A stretch of 64,000 nucleotides of DNA from contig CM034307.1 of the NCBI GenBank assembly GCA_019925795.1, positions 35,613,201-35,677,200 of the forward strand. Direction: 5' to 3'. This document shows positions 25,032 through 37,809 of this stretch, piece by piece. A program made the position numbers and the translations under genes. The notes beneath the pieces are model-generated. The model searched no databases, was not told the DNA's origin, and saw nothing but the letters and a program-made list of their open reading frames with translations. How positions within the stretch are numbered: the first letter of the stretch is position 1; the number at the start of each line of letters is the position of its first letter. This stretch comes from Dendrobium chrysotoxum. Its lineage: Eukaryota; Streptophyta; Magnoliopsida; Asparagales; Orchidaceae.

Positions 25032-25899
25032 TCTGCACAAGAAGGTGAGAAGAAGCAGGTGGGGAGAAAGTAGGCATCGCTGACTCTTCCCAAAGAAGAT
25101 GCCACTCCTAAAGAAAGAAAGTATGTACCTCACCTAGAGAGTGACACAGATGAAGATAATATCACCCCTACAAAATCCCAAAGGGTATGCCAGTCAACGA
25201 CCAAATGGAGTAGAGAGGTTGAATTTTCAAATGATGATTATGACTATGACTCTATCTATATGAATACTATATAGGGTGTATTCTCTAGGAGAATAAATAG
25301 CCAGTCAATCTTAGATAGCGTGCTCATAGTCATGTATATTCCCCTATAGTACTTCAAGGAAATAATTTCATGACAGGAGCATAGGGTTGAAGAACATACA
25401 ACCCTTTATCTACCACCTCTTAAAAAGAGGACTGAGCCAAGGAATATACTTTATTCCATGGGAAAACTCAAAGAAAAGAATCATGACTGGTATCGTAGGC
25501 TCATCGATTCTGAAGAATTACTACCTACGAGGCTACCTAGGTTTAATTCTAAAGATATTCAAAGAATGCTACGAAAGCAAATCAATATTCCTACCACCAA
25601 ATAATAGCTTCGTACATGCATGTGCCTCTGGTACGGAAGAAATCTGCGTCCATTATAATGGAAGGATATGGATGCATTTAAAGGTATTAGATTCATCATG
25701 CAAAAATACCTCTAAAAGGAAACCTGCCAAGTAATTACATGCAGGAAAATCAAATCTAACGACAATGATGATCAGGAAATATATAAAGTTGACGATGAGG
25801 ATGAACAACCCATAGAAGCCAAGCCAACACTAGAAGAATTAGAAGATGGTGGATAGGAAGCCACTATGGATGAACTAAAAGAAGTCAACTTGGGAACCG
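25032..25899 (+). pseudogene. Tat element A: protease-RT linker
   Basis: Broken frames continue the polyprotein. Readable pieces include an acidic stretch with DTDEDNIT, then LYLPPLKKRTEPRN, DWYRRLIDSEELLPTR and SKDIQRMLRKQINIP near 25390-25600. No known domain is recognised here by eye. The order and reading direction fit the long spacer between protease and RT in Tat elements. Several stops are present. The shorter equivalent in B starts at 45141 and retains only the last part. Confidence 0.6.
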
Positions 25900-26960
25900 A
25901 GGATGACCCTCGCCCAACCTTCATTAATTCCCTTCTGCCAGAAGAGTAAGTGGAGGAAATAAAGGAACTCCTTTGTGAATTCAGGGACTACTTTTCCTGG
26001 ACATATACTGAGATGCCTGGCTTATCCCTTGAGGTAGCAGTTCATAGATTGACCATCAAACCAAGTGCAACACCTGTCAAATAAGCTCCAAGGAGAATGA
26101 AATTGGAGATTGAAGTATAGGTGATTGCAAAAATCAAGAAGCTCATAGAAGAAGACTTCATCCGAGAAGAGAAATATGCTGACAGGATCACTAATATTAT
26201 CCCTATCAATAAGAGAATGGTTAGATCTGTGTCTGCATTGACTTTTGGGACCTTAACAAGGCATGTCCAAAAGATAAAATTCCACTCCTGATGTTAGAAC
26301 TTCTGGTTGACAACACGTCCAACTACGACATGTTCTCCTTTATGGACGGATCATCGAGATACAATCAAATTAAGATGGCGCCTAAAGATGAGAGTCACAC
26401 ATCATTCAGAATGTCCATCAGCATTTTCTGCTACACTGTCATACCCTTTGGCTTAAAGAATACTGGTACCACCTACCAGCGGGTAATGACATACATCTTT
26501 GATGAGTTGATACATCAGAAGGTCGAGTGTCATGTAGATGACCTGGTCGTTAAGAGTATGGACCATAAAGATCACTTAAATGACCTAAGGCTCATATTTT
26601 AGAGAATAAAAAAGTTTGATCTGAAGATGAACCCTCTTAAATGTGCCTTTGGGGTCTCCTCCAATAAATTCTTACGGTATGTTATTCGCCACCAAAGAAT
26701 CAAAATTGACCCCAACAACATCAAAGCGATTATAGAGAGGCAGCCACCAAGGAACCTCCATTAACTTTGTTCTTTATAAGGACAACTAGCTTTCATTCAA
26801 TGATTTATATCGAATCTATCAGGTAGGTGCCAGCCATTTTCAAAGTTAATGAAGTAAGACATTTGTTTCAAGTGAGATGTAGAATGTTAGGAAGCATTTA
26901 ACGGTATTAAAAAATATTTGTTGAATCCACCCACTCTTGTAGCACCAATTTCGGGGAAGC
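25900..26960 (+). pseudogene. Tat element A: reverse transcriptase
   Basis: The N-terminal lead reads PRPTFINSLLPEE then TEMPGLSLEVAVHRL. The RT blocks APRRM, CIDFWDLNKACPKD, FMDGSSRYNQIKMAP (usual FMDAYSGYNQI), FGLKNTGTTYQR and CHVDDLVVKS follow. In this last block the first residue of the usual YVDD is His, which damages the catalytic loop while keeping both Asp. In-frame stops lie at 26082, 26222 and 26888 among others, several shared with internal B. The enzyme would make element cDNA; this copy is inactive. It aligns collinearly with 45240-46260 in B. Confidence 0.93.
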
Positions 26961-27300
26961 CTCTTATACAGTATAAGACAGTATTAAAAAAGTACCTCAA
27001 AGCATTATTGGCCAAACATAATGAAGAGGGCAAAGAGAATGCACTTTACTATATCAGTTGGAGGCTGATTGGAGCAGAAATATGATATTCTCGATTGGGA
27101 AACATTATTTGGCGTTGATTTTCACAGTCCAAAAACTCTACCATTATATGTTATCTCATAAGGTCACATTGAAATCAAAGATCGATCTGTTGAAGTTCTT
27201 GATAATAAGACCAACATTGACAGGTTGCTTAGCCAAGAGGGTAGTAATATTACTGTAGTTTGATTTCACGTATAAGTCATAAAAAGTGGTGAAAGGAAAA
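26961..27300 (+). pseudogene. Tat element A: first RNase H (RT-linked)
   Basis: Following RT, the sequence encodes NPPTLVAPISGKPL, then a region matching LRALLAQ..EEGKEN..YYISR.L.GAE..Y of Ty3/gypsy RNase H, with ALADFLS near 27300. Several stops and a frameshift break it; the stop at 27280-27282 is shared with B. It would degrade the RNA strand during reverse transcription. It is assigned by position and by collinearity with 46250-46670. Confidence 0.8.
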
Positions 27301-27389
27301 GCTTTGGCAGATTTCCTCTCTACACATTCCCTCCCAGTATACTCTCTAGTCAATGATGATTTGCCCGATGAACAAATCATGCAGGTCGA

Positions 27390-27900
27390 GGAAGAGGAGA
27401 AACTATAATTCTGGGAGATATATTTTGTTGGGGCGTCATTGATTAAACCTGCCCAACCTCTAAATCTTGCAAGGGCTCGAGCTTGCATCGGCATTATTTT
27501 CATATCGCTTGAGGGAGGCATAATGAGATTTTTTTCAGTTTAACTGAGTCTCAAACTAATAATAAAGCCATGTACAAAGCTCTAATAGCGGGATTAAAAA
27601 TTATAATTAATATCAGAATCCAAAATCTTCAAATCTTTGGTGACTCACAGCTTGTGATAAATCAAGTCCTAAGTATTTACAAGATCTACAAACTTGAATT
27701 GGCCAACAATCACCGGCGAGCTCTCGAGCTTCTGAAATAAGTGCCAAATGTCAAGATAGCTTGATTTTCTTGAGGTCAGAACAACAGAGCAGATTATCTG
27801 GCTAAATTAGCCAAGGATGTGGTGAATATGGATGAAGAAGAGCCTATACTAGTTATAATTTATAATCATCAAATCTTAGAGCTGGCAATCTTACAATTCC
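27390..27900 (+). pseudogene. Tat element A: second, archaeal-like RNase H (aRNH)
   Basis: A second RNase H-like domain reads FWEIYFVGASLIKP (usual W.LYFDGASS, with Asp changed to Val), followed by GIIFISLEGGIMRFFSV, then NKAMYKALIAGLKI and LQIFGDSQLVINQV (Asp of the third block kept), ending NRADYLAKLAKD. An extra aRNH between RNase H and integrase is the diagnostic feature of the Tat lineage. Stops at 27406 and 27738 are shared with B. With the first catalytic Asp lost and stops present, the domain is dead. Confidence 0.88.
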
Positions 27901-28049
27901 CGTAGGCAGAGGGACTACTAGATTTAAGATAGCAGGAAGCAACCCCAGTTGATCCTCAACCTCCCCAATAAAGCACTTTTAAAAATCAACTAGAAGAGCG
28001 CCAAGTAGTCAAGAGACGTAAAACTAGTAGATGCACAGAGTCGTGGCTG

Positions 28050-29330
28050 CATTGCTTAGACTTTGAGGAAAGAGATGATTGGAGGCAACCATTCATCAAC
28101 TACTTCAAAGAAAGTAAACTCCCGATAGATAAATCTCTAACTGCTCAAATCTAGAAAAGGACATTACGATACGCATTTGTCAATGACACATTATATCTAT
28201 GAGTTCTTTATCAAATATGGCTAAGGTGCCTGGAGACCAAGGAAGCTGATAGAGTGGCAGTAGAAGTTAATGAAGGGCTCTGTGGTGCACATTAGTTAGG
28301 TCCCAAGATGATTGCTAAGATCAAGAGAAAGGGTTATTATTAGCCTACAATGGTGAGAGATTGTATTGACCACGCTAAAAGGTGCCAAGAGTGTCAGATC
28401 CACGGTGATGTTATACATCAACCGCCAAAGCCATTGCACCCAACAATAGCATCCTGACCATTTGAATATTGGGGTATAGATATAATCGATCTAATAGATC
28501 TGCCATCATCAGTGGGACATCGCTTCATTCTGGCAGCGACAGATTACTTTTTTAAGTGGGCAGAAGCGGCTCCATTCAAAGAAGTTACGTCTGAGCATGT
28601 GATCAACTTCTTTATCCATAATGTTGTCTATAGATTTGGTATACCACACTGTATAATTTTAGATAATGATACCGCATTCAAAAGTATAAAATTTATAAGT
28701 TTGTCGATTGACATAAGATCGACTAGCGGTATTCGTTAATATATAATCTAAGAGATAATGGTTTGGCATAGGCCTTTAACAAGATGCTGGTGAAATTATT
28801 GAAGAAGATCCTTAGCAAGAACAAAAGAGAATGGCACACAAAGATGACAGAGGTGCTGTGGGTGTATCGTACAACTTAAAAAAACATTGACTAAAGCCAC
28901 GCCATACTCACTGGTGTTTAGAGTCAAAGTAGTGTTGCCATTGAAAATTGAACTACCAGCACTATGAGTAGCCATCCAACATGAGCTTACTCAAGAGCAA
29001 AATGCTCTCCTAAGAATGGAAGAGCTTGATGCACTCAAAGAAACCAGACTGTAAGCTCAATAAAATATTAAAATCTATTGAGAAAGAATGGCAAAATCAT
29101 TTGATCAGATGGTGCATCCTCGGGCATTCCAAGAAGGGGAATTGGTCTTAGTGCTGAGAAGGACTATTATCCCACACCAAAAAATTGGTGGAAAGTTTAT
29201 ATCCAATCGGGAAGGCCCCTTCGTTGTCAAGAAAGTGTACCAAGGAGGAGCTTATCAATTGATCGATCTGGATTTTCAGAGGCCTATGCTGTCGATCAAC
29301 GGTCGATATTTAAAGAAGTATTATGCATAA
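28050..29330 (+). pseudogene. Tat element A: integrase
   Basis: The zinc-binding HHCC region is seen around 28250-28420 (GAH...C..HAKRCQECQIHG). The catalytic core follows with YWGIDIIDLIDLPSS, FILAATDYFFKWAEAAPFKE and IPHCIILDNDTAFKS, where the usual DNGT/DNGP Asp is kept. The C-terminal part at 29088-29330 reads FQEGELVLVLRR then EGPFVVKKVYQGGAYQL and ends SINGRYLKKYY, the usual end of Tat integrase. Integrase inserts element cDNA into the genome. Stops and frameshifts, for example around 28870 and 29050, disable it. Confidence 0.92.
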
Positions 29331-29656
29331 AAATTTCATGTCCAATGTAAATACACTTATCAAAGTGTTATGTGTATATTTTTTGATGTATGCCTATATT
29401 TTTATTTTGAAATTTTCTTATATAGCAAGAATGCATTTCAAAATCCCTCATTAGATTAGGGGCATTTTAAATATTTATTTGGGTTAACATTGCGCTGTAT
29501 GTAAAAATCCTAGAATAAATATTTAAAATCTCAAAGTATAAATAAATATTTAAAATTTTCAAAATTCTAAATTTATTCCATTCTTAAATCTCCCTACAAG
29601 ACAGGGGGCATTTTAAAAATTTATTCAGGTCGACATCACGTTGCGTACTGAAATCT
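29331..29656 (+). other. Tat element A 3' non-coding region, part 1, with hairpins
   Basis: After the integrase stop this region matches 48621-49040 of element B. It has one complete AT-rich hairpin unit at 29463-29532, and the left half of a second starting at 29610 that is cut by element D. Confidence 0.8.
29652..29656. other. Left target-site duplication of element D (AATCT)
   Basis: AATCT here is repeated at 37810-37814. Joining the flanks restores the sequence seen uninterrupted in element B (GATCTCTAAATAAATATT near 49024). Confidence 0.85.
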
Positions 29657-32600
29657 ATTTTGATTGAAAAATATGTATGTGGTTTTGAAAAAGGTTTAAT
29701 TTTCTTTGGAAAACTTAAAATTTTTGGAATTTTAATTTTATAATTAAACACTTATTATGAATGATATATCACCTCAAAAGGTGAACATATCATTCCCTAA
29801 TAGGTTCAAATTTCAAAACTTTGAATTTATCCCGAATATCATAGTTGAATTTGAGAAAGAACTACATATGACCCCGAAGGGTCAAAATGAGTATTCAATC
29901 AAATATTCAACTATAATAATTTGGATAAGAGGATCATTGATCTCATAATTAAACTTACAATAGTAATTGATATATCTTTCCAAAGAAAGAAATTATCAAT
30001 CACTATTGATCATTTGAAAATGACGATAATGATCATCGAGTTTGATTTTCCCAAAGATAATTAATTAAAGTTTTAAAAAAAATTTGACTTTTAAATCTGG
30101 TCTGGGTTTCTAAATCTCCTACGAGCGTAAGCCCTCATAGTTAATTACATCGTAGGAAAATCAGAAATTTTTTTATGAATACTCTCGATTAAAATAGTAA
30201 TACAAATTCTATTTAAGATCTCAATATTTGATGTCAAAGGAGGTAAAGACTGGAATTTCAATAGGAATTAGTTCAAGGTTGAACACTTATTTCTAGAGTC
30301 AAAGGAAGAAGGGTAGGAGGTGTCCTAAGATTCTGAATTACTTCAGAGACACCCCAACCTATCCTAAGTGTTGGGCTTGAGTTTGATGGAAAGAGATTTA
30401 ATATTTAAGTGATTGATTTTATTAAAAAGTGGGAACTAGATTCCCGGAAGTTGAGGTCTTAAGATTGAAAATCTGCCTCAGAACCTAAGTCTAAAGTGGG
30501 TACTAAAAATTAGTGACCCAGATCCTAGCTAATGCAATGCAATCCTGGACTTACCCCGGCCTGGATTGGGGAGCCAGCTAAACCACCTAAATACTTTAAA
30601 ACCATATGTCCGGTCTTTAAATATAGAGTGATAGGGACATTACTTAAGATTGGGTTTAAGGAGAGTGGGGCCGACATCTAGAGCAGATCCTTAATTTGGC
30701 CCCTTGACTTATATTGGGTGAAATGGTTAAGCTAAAATGTAATTAAAGATTAAAACTCAATTTTTAATTTATTACTAATACAATGCATGCTAGTTGACTC
30801 GAATGCTTAAAAATAAGAATGAAGCAGTTTTAAAATCAGGCTTAAAAATAGATTTTATCCTAGAGATACACAGATCCCTTTGGACAGAATTGCACCCTCA
30901 TAGGCCAGGGGGTCTGCCAAAACCCGCAGGTGGGGAGGTGCCTAACAAGTGGAAAGAAGGTGTTACAAGTATGCTTAGGAAAAACTCCCCGTAATCCCGA
31001 GCTTACTTCATAAAGCGTTAGAATTTTTATGTTGGCTTAAATATTTTAAATTTAATTAGAGTATAAAATATTTTAGCGATCCCTCACGAGCCTCCGATCA
31101 GGTTCCAGGCTAAATCAAAACATGACATGCAAGATCGCCAAAAAACTACTAAAAGCATGAAGTTCCTTAATCGTAATCAACATCAAATAATCATATCAAT
31201 TAAATAAATGCTCAAAATAAAAGTCCATAGGTAAGTGCCTTTTAATATTACAACCCAGGGTCTGCAGGAAAGGTAAAGTGGTCGGGTACCACTAACTACA
31301 ATCCGGGTTCTACTCCTAAGACTGAAGTGACTTTGAGAATGGGTCTTCTCATTCTTCACTTCTTAGTCCTTCCAAGAGCTCCTTGGATCGTCAGGTCTGA
31401 ATATCCAAATGAAAAGAAACTCCCCTTGGACAGGGGTGTTATATTTTCTCTTTGGATATTTGAAAGATATCCTAACTTGATCTTCGAAATGGAGGAAGAT
31501 TCTCCCCTTAGGGATGTCTTTTCCTCTTTAGAATTTAAGGTGGATATAAATATCCCATCTCAAAGTACTTTTAAACATACAACTCAATTCAAATCAAATT
31601 ACATTAATCAAAATTTAAAAATCTAGACTCGATCCTGTAGGGTTATCCTAATAATCAACATTTAATAAATATCCCAAGTAGTTAATATTTTAAAATTTAA
31701 AATGCTCAAACCAGCCACACTTGGTCATGCTCTTTTAACTTTTTAAAGGGGGACTTAGCAAATTTTGAAGAACATGTGCAATTTAATATTTATGATTTTT
31801 CCCCCTTTAATTTTAAATGCCCTGTACGAGCATGGCCACCTACATAAGATTCAATTAGTACAAATTATCCCTAACCTAGGGGTAGATCTAACGTATAATC
31901 AATCACAACACGGAGTGCAGAAATTTAAATAAATAATCAATCAATCACCTAATTCTAACAACCAGCATGTAATAAAAATCACGAAAAACCCAGTACATGC
32001 AAGTAGCAGTAAGTAAACACCGACCTAGCCTAAAACTAGAGTTGGTTGTCCTAACAAATCATCTAAAGTGTGTGAGGTAGGCTGTGTGGATTGATATGTC
32101 CTAAGTCATGTACTTGATTGAAATTGTTTAATGTTCTGATTGGTTGAAAGGCTTAAGGGAAATTTTAATTGAAGTTTAAATATTAATGGTTTAAAATTGA
32201 TTTTAAAATTAATTTTTAATTATTTGTTGAATACCATCTTTGTTGCACACCGAGGCTGTGAAGTTTATTTCACCTTCCTTGGGGCTAATTTAATAGCCTC
32301 GAAGGCCTAGGTTACCTAGTGGTACCCGATATAATTAAGTGATTTAAATTTGATTGAGATTAAAAGTTAATTAAACTTTAAATTGGTTGCTGATTTTTAT
32401 GTTTTTATTTATTAAAATTTGCCATTAACTGATTCGTGGTGTTGTGCCACCAGGCTCGAGGAACAAAGCTTCCTTAGGACACGTAGCCCCGCAACCTGGA
32501 GTAGTCCAGCCGATAAACCAAGTTAATGTATTTGAATTAAGGATTTCAAATTTAGTTAAATCATTAAGAATCAATTTATTTTAAGTTTAACACTCCTTAG

Positions 32601-34889
32601 AATCCATTCGTGGCATTGTGTCACCAGACTCGAGGAATCAGGCCTCCTTAGGACACTTAACCCCGCAGCCCGGAGTAGTCCAGTCTAAAAACTTACTTTC
32701 AGCAGTGGTTGTTATGTATGAAGGGGTTAGTTGAATGTTTTAAATATTAATTTAATATTTTCTAGGATTTTAAATCAATTATTAAATTTTGAAATTTTTC
32801 GGATTATTTTAATCATTTAATTAAGGGGTCAAAAATTGACTTTTTAATTAAGCTTAAATTCTAAAAAGTTAAAATTTTATTAAAATATTAGATCTTAATA
32901 TGATCAGTTAGACTGTAAGCATGTTGAAATTAGATTTTTCTAGATTTTATTATGAAGGTTTTAAGTTTTGACTTGATTTTAAACTAAGTTTGACCAAAAG
33001 TTGACTTTTTTGAGTTTGATTGATTTTTGGAAATTTGATATTTTTGATAAATATTAGACCTTAAGATGAGTTTAATGCCTTTGAGTTTGCTTAATTTAGA
33101 GTTCATTTGAATTAGTTATGAGTTTTCAAAGTTTGATAATTTATTTGAATTATTAAAATTTGCTTAATTAAGGGCCTTTTATTGATTTGAGTCCAAATGA
33201 CCTCCAAACTTCTTGAAATCACCTCCAAAGATCAGAAATGATCTAAAAAGAGATTATCAAGTGTTTGAGAGATTTTTGGAATTTTTAATTATTTTTAATT
33301 AATTAATTTAATTAAATATTTAATTTCACTTAAAATTAAATTATTCTTAAAATTGATGTCAAATCTGATTGATTTTATTTTTAATTGATTAAAATTTAAT
33401 TCTGGTCAGTTAGAGGTATTATTTGTGTTTTTTGGGTTTAAACTTGATTTATTGTATTTTCTTGAAGGTTTTAATACTTAATTAAGGTTTAAACTTGATT
33501 AAATTAATTAAGGAGCTTAATGAATTCAAAATTCAGTGAGGAATTTTCCTAAGGCTGAGAATGTCACTAAGTTCAAGTGGTTCAAGTTTCAAGTCAATAG
33601 GATATGTCTCTTAATTTCTATAATTTCTCTAAGTCTTCTAATCAATGTCCTTAATTATTGTCCTTAAAGATGTCACTAAGTTAATTGGGTTCAAATCAAA
33701 GTCACTAACCCTTGATATACACATATAAGTTCATAAAAACACAGTCAATCCCTATATCTAGGAGAACCCTAAAGCTAGGTGGTGTGTGCACCTACACATG
33801 CAAATCAATTTAAAGCTTAATTAAATGAAGGATTAATCAATGAATAATTTCCTTTGTTAATTATTCATTAGTTAATCATCACTCCCCACTAATCCTGTTC
33901 AAACACACTTAATCTATGTTTATAATTTTAAGGGATCTCTCAAAACTTAAGAATTTATATATATATATATATATATAGTTTCAAAATATGCTTTAAAATA
34001 TGTACCCATATATATAACCCTATATATATAAGTTTTAAAATAAAATAATTTCAAAAAAATTATTAAAACAATTTTTTAAAGGGTTAAGAGATCCTCTCGC
34101 CTTTCTCAAAGTAATTTGAAAATAAATTTTTAATTTTGAAAATAATTAGTTTAATACTTAGTTAAATAGTAATTAAGTATTAAAAAAATTAAATATTTAA
34201 TATTAATCAAACTAAAGTAAATTTTTGATTTTTGAAATAAATTTTAAATTAAATTAATTAATTTTTTGAAATTTTAAAGTATTATTTGTATTTTTATGAA
34301 TTAAAAATGAACTTTTATGAATTTTTAAAGAGATCAAATGTATTCTTAAGTAATTTAAAATTAATCAAAATTTTAAGTAATTCTTAAATTAAATTTAATT
34401 AAAACTTAATGGTTTCTGAAATTTTTTTAAATTGCTAAAAGTAATTTTATTTGAATTATTTTAATTTTAATCTCAATTAAAATATTTACATATTGATTAA
34501 ATGATTAAGTATTTAATTAAATAGTTAAATGCTTAATTAAGAGGTTAAAATAAGTTAGAATATATTAAAAATTTTAAATTGAACTTAATTTTAAAATATT
34601 CAAAATATATTTTCTGATTAATTAATATGTTTTTTTAAATAAATTTGAATTTATTTGAAAATACTTAATTAATAATTTAATTAAATATTCAAAATTAAAT
34701 GTTTTAAAAAAATATTTAAAATATATTTAATGTTTCAAAATAATTTTAATTTTAAACCAGAGGAAATAATTTTCTGGAAATTATGATATATAAAACCTAA
34801 TTTTTTGATTTAAAATTAATTTATAATAATTTTTATAATTTTCCCTATTTAAAATTGATTTTAAAATGATTTAAAATCATTTTTTTAAA

Positions 34890-35215
34890 GTGGCGACGCT
34901 GGAGGACATGTGGCGCGATCGGATTGGAGGGATCCGATCGCGGGCCAATCATTGCGCCGCCAAAATGATTACCCAATCATCAGCCGCAAATGCGGCTCTA
35001 CTTATCCATGTAGGCAAAAGAGTGGCACCGTCCGATCTCGCGCAGTCGGAAAGGAACGGCCCAGATCACATCGGATGAGGGAACCAAACAGCGGATCGAA
35101 TTCGCTATTGATCTGAACCGCTGGAAGACGGGATCTCGGCCATTAATCAGAAGATCAACGGCGGAGATCTTGTATAGCTGAAACGGGCTATATAAAATGC
35201 CCTAGTCTCATTTTT
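34890..35215 (+). promoter_or_regulatory. GC-richer promoter-like island in element D
   Basis: A sharp rise in G and C follows kilobases of AT-rich sequence. It contains several GATC-flanked words (GCGATCGGATTGGAGGGATC, GATCTGAACCGCTGG, GGATCTCGGCC), then CTATATAAAATGCCCTAG at 35189-35206 and a CT-rich start-like stretch. The equivalent island in C is at 11455-11830. It reads as a U3 promoter in the plus direction; activity is inferred. Confidence 0.55.
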
Positions 35216-37239
35216 TGATTCGTTCGAGCTATCTGGTTAACCAAAAGTAATGAAACTTTAAACCTAGATAGCCTACGTGAACAGAGATTTTATGGGAATG
35301 ATTTCACGATTTAAAACGCACTTATCACAATGCTATTTAACCTATTGTATCCTAAGATAGGGTTTGAATTTTCACCTTAATTTATGGATGGATTAAGCCA
35401 TTTTTGGTATCTCTGAAATTGTTGTCTGTCCACGCTTAATTTTGTAGAAGACCTCCTGAGCTTTTGATGCCTAGATCAAGAGCTAAATATCTTGGATGTA
35501 TTTAGCTCTTTGCTCGCCGGAAAGCTCACCGGTGATGGCTTTGAACGGCTGGATTCGACTTGGGAAATATGTGGGAGGTGATTGAAGGCTTGAATGAGCA
35601 GAGAGCTCAGCTGGGGGCTCGAATTTTGGAAAGAGAGTGTGAAGGAGAGAATGAGACTCTTTTTGAGTCATTTTGCCCAATCAAAAGCTCCAGGCCATTA
35701 TGGATGGCCTTGATTGCTTTGTCCCCATTCTCTGATAGCTGCCACATGTCCCAAAGCAGTTAGGGTAATAGGGAATCAAAGGACCACAAGGACAATGACT
35801 TGGAAAGCTAATCTTATCCTTTAGTGATCATGTGGGGTGCTTAAGGATTAAACCAGGGCTTAAGTTAAGTTTAAATAAGTCTTAGGAAGCTTCTAGAATG
35901 GATTTGTGGGGTTGGGTAAACCTGATTTAAAAGATGGAGTAAATTTGAGGTGGTTTGACCACTTTCAAACCATTTAAAAGTTTAGTTTGACTGATTTGAC
36001 CAGTCAACTTGACATGTTGACTGTTGAGGTGGCATAGGAAAATACTTAAGCTGGTTGAATGGGTTTAGAAATGTTGGAAGTTAAAGAATTGAGGTTTGAA
36101 TATATTTATATGAATAAGGGAAAGTTTGACCAAGTTAAAATGTGTTGGCTTGGTCTAACCAACCATAACTCAATTCATGTTAAGCTTATAAGTATTCAAA
36201 CCAAAACATGAGATTGGATTAAGGGTTTAAAATGGGCTTGATAAGATGCATGTAATGGTTGGACCAAAATATAAGAATTTGATTAAACTTAATGGTTTGA
36301 CTAAGTCAAATCTAAATGATTTAACATGTGAATAGGCTAAGGAATATTCAAAGCATCAAGTGACATGGGTTTGAGGGTTTGAAGGCATTGATTTCATCAA
36401 ATGGATTGGAATAACCCATTAAAACTCTTAAGGGGTTATTGAGTCAATCCTGCTTGACCAAGTCAACCAGGTGGGCCCAGGGTCTGAGAATGGGCTCAAT
36501 AGATTTGAAATGATATTTAGAGACTAATGGAGGTGGTCCCAAGATCTGGGGAGGTCATCTGGTCAAAATGATATATTTTGACCCTTAAAGACCTATTTGG
36601 TCAATATAGGTTGACTTGGTCAACCAGGTTGACCCAGGGTCTGGGTTTAGATCCAACAGGTTTGGTTCGATATTTGAAAATTATTGGAAGTTGTTCCAAG
36701 CAATTTAGAGGTCATTTGATTCGAAATGTGGATTTGAACCCCTAAGGGGTGTTTTGGTCATTTTGACCTCGGGTCAACTGGGGGTCAAAGTGGGTCCAAC
36801 AAAATACAGTTTAATGTTCAAGAGGTTAGGATTAAAGGTTTAAATGTGGTTGGAAGCTTTGGAGAAAGCTCCAAGGCCAAAATCCACTAGGTGATAGGTC
36901 AGTGGCATAGGCCATAAATATTTGAAGGTTTTATAGCCTTTGGGTTTCAATCAAATTTCTAGGGTTAGAAACCTCAGAATGAACTCAAACTTGGAGGGTT
37001 GCCTCTAGAGACATGTCATATCAATATGAAACTAGAAGACTCTGAATCAGAGGTCATTTGATAGGGTTTTAAAGTGTTCAATGATTTGCTAGAAAAGGTT
37101 TTCAGGACTCAGACCCTTGGCATTGGATTTCTAGTTTTGAGCTAGATTTTGGGTTTCAAAGTTTAAACTTGAATTATCCTAATCATTAATAATCATTTAA
37201 ATGATTATTATTGATTGGATAAGAGTTAAGGTTTGACAG

Positions 37240-37770
37240 TAGGTTGAATAGACTAGAACCTAGGTTAGAGTCTAGTTAGGTTTGAGGCTTGAATTGGTTT
37301 GAGGTGTGGACTGATTTGAGGTTTGAGTTGATTTAAAATTTGAATTGATCTGGAGTTTAGATAGATCTAAGGCCTAGTTAGATCTAGGGTTTGAAATCTA
37401 AAAAGATCCTAAAATCAAGACATCCTAGGGATTTGAAGTCTAGAAAGATTCTAGGATCTAGAAATCTTAAGGTTTGAGATCTAGAAGAATCTTAGGATCT
37501 AGAAATCCTAAGATCTGGTATCTAGAAGAATCCTAGGATCTAGGAATCCTAAGATTTGGGATCTAGAAGAATCCTAGGGTCTAGAGTAGATCCTAGGGTC
37601 TGGAGTCTAGGAGGATCTTAGAGTCTAGAACCTAGGATAATTCTAAAGTCTAGAAGTCCTAAAGTTTGAAGTTTAAAAGGATCTTAAGATCTAGTTAGAT
37701 CTAAGGACCTAGATTAAGTTGATCTAAGATCAGAACTGATCCTAGGGCCTAGATTCATCTGGAGTCTGGA
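37240..37770 (+). repeat. GATCTAGAAGAATCC tandem repeat tail of element D
   Basis: Degenerate units built from GATCTAGAAGAATCCTAGG and GGATCTAGGAATCCTAAG recur about every 20-40 bases, especially between 37390 and 37700. It lies at the same relative place as the TTGAAGTCTAGATT tail of C. Confidence 0.75.
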
Positions 37771-37809
37771 CTAGGTCCTAATGACCTCATACAAAAATGA
37801 GGTCAATAA

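Larger units (their letters stand above)
29657..37809 (+). mobile_element. Element D: 8153-bp non-coding insertion nested in Tat element A
   Basis: D is absent from the matching place in element B and flanked by AATCT direct repeats, so it is a precise insertion. From 29787 on it is collinear with element C. It encodes no recognisable protein. Visible parts are a long AT-rich left half, a (TA)n run near 33957-33980, a GC-richer island with TATAAAAT (34890-35200), an iterated TTGAC/GTCAA block (about 35990-36800), a GATCTAGAAGAATCC tandem tail (37240-37770), and a terminal 7-bp stem GACCTCA/TGAGGTC at 37783-37804. A 5-bp duplication suits LTR-type integration, but the ends (ATTTTGATTG... and ...GGTCAATA) are not TG...CA. 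Possibly a LARD-type element or a giant solo LTR. Confidence 0.82.

Noticed and set aside
29657..37809. Element D as a Helitron because of its terminal stem.
   Set aside because: There is no TC start or CTRR end, and a 5-bp target duplication is present, which Helitrons do not make.
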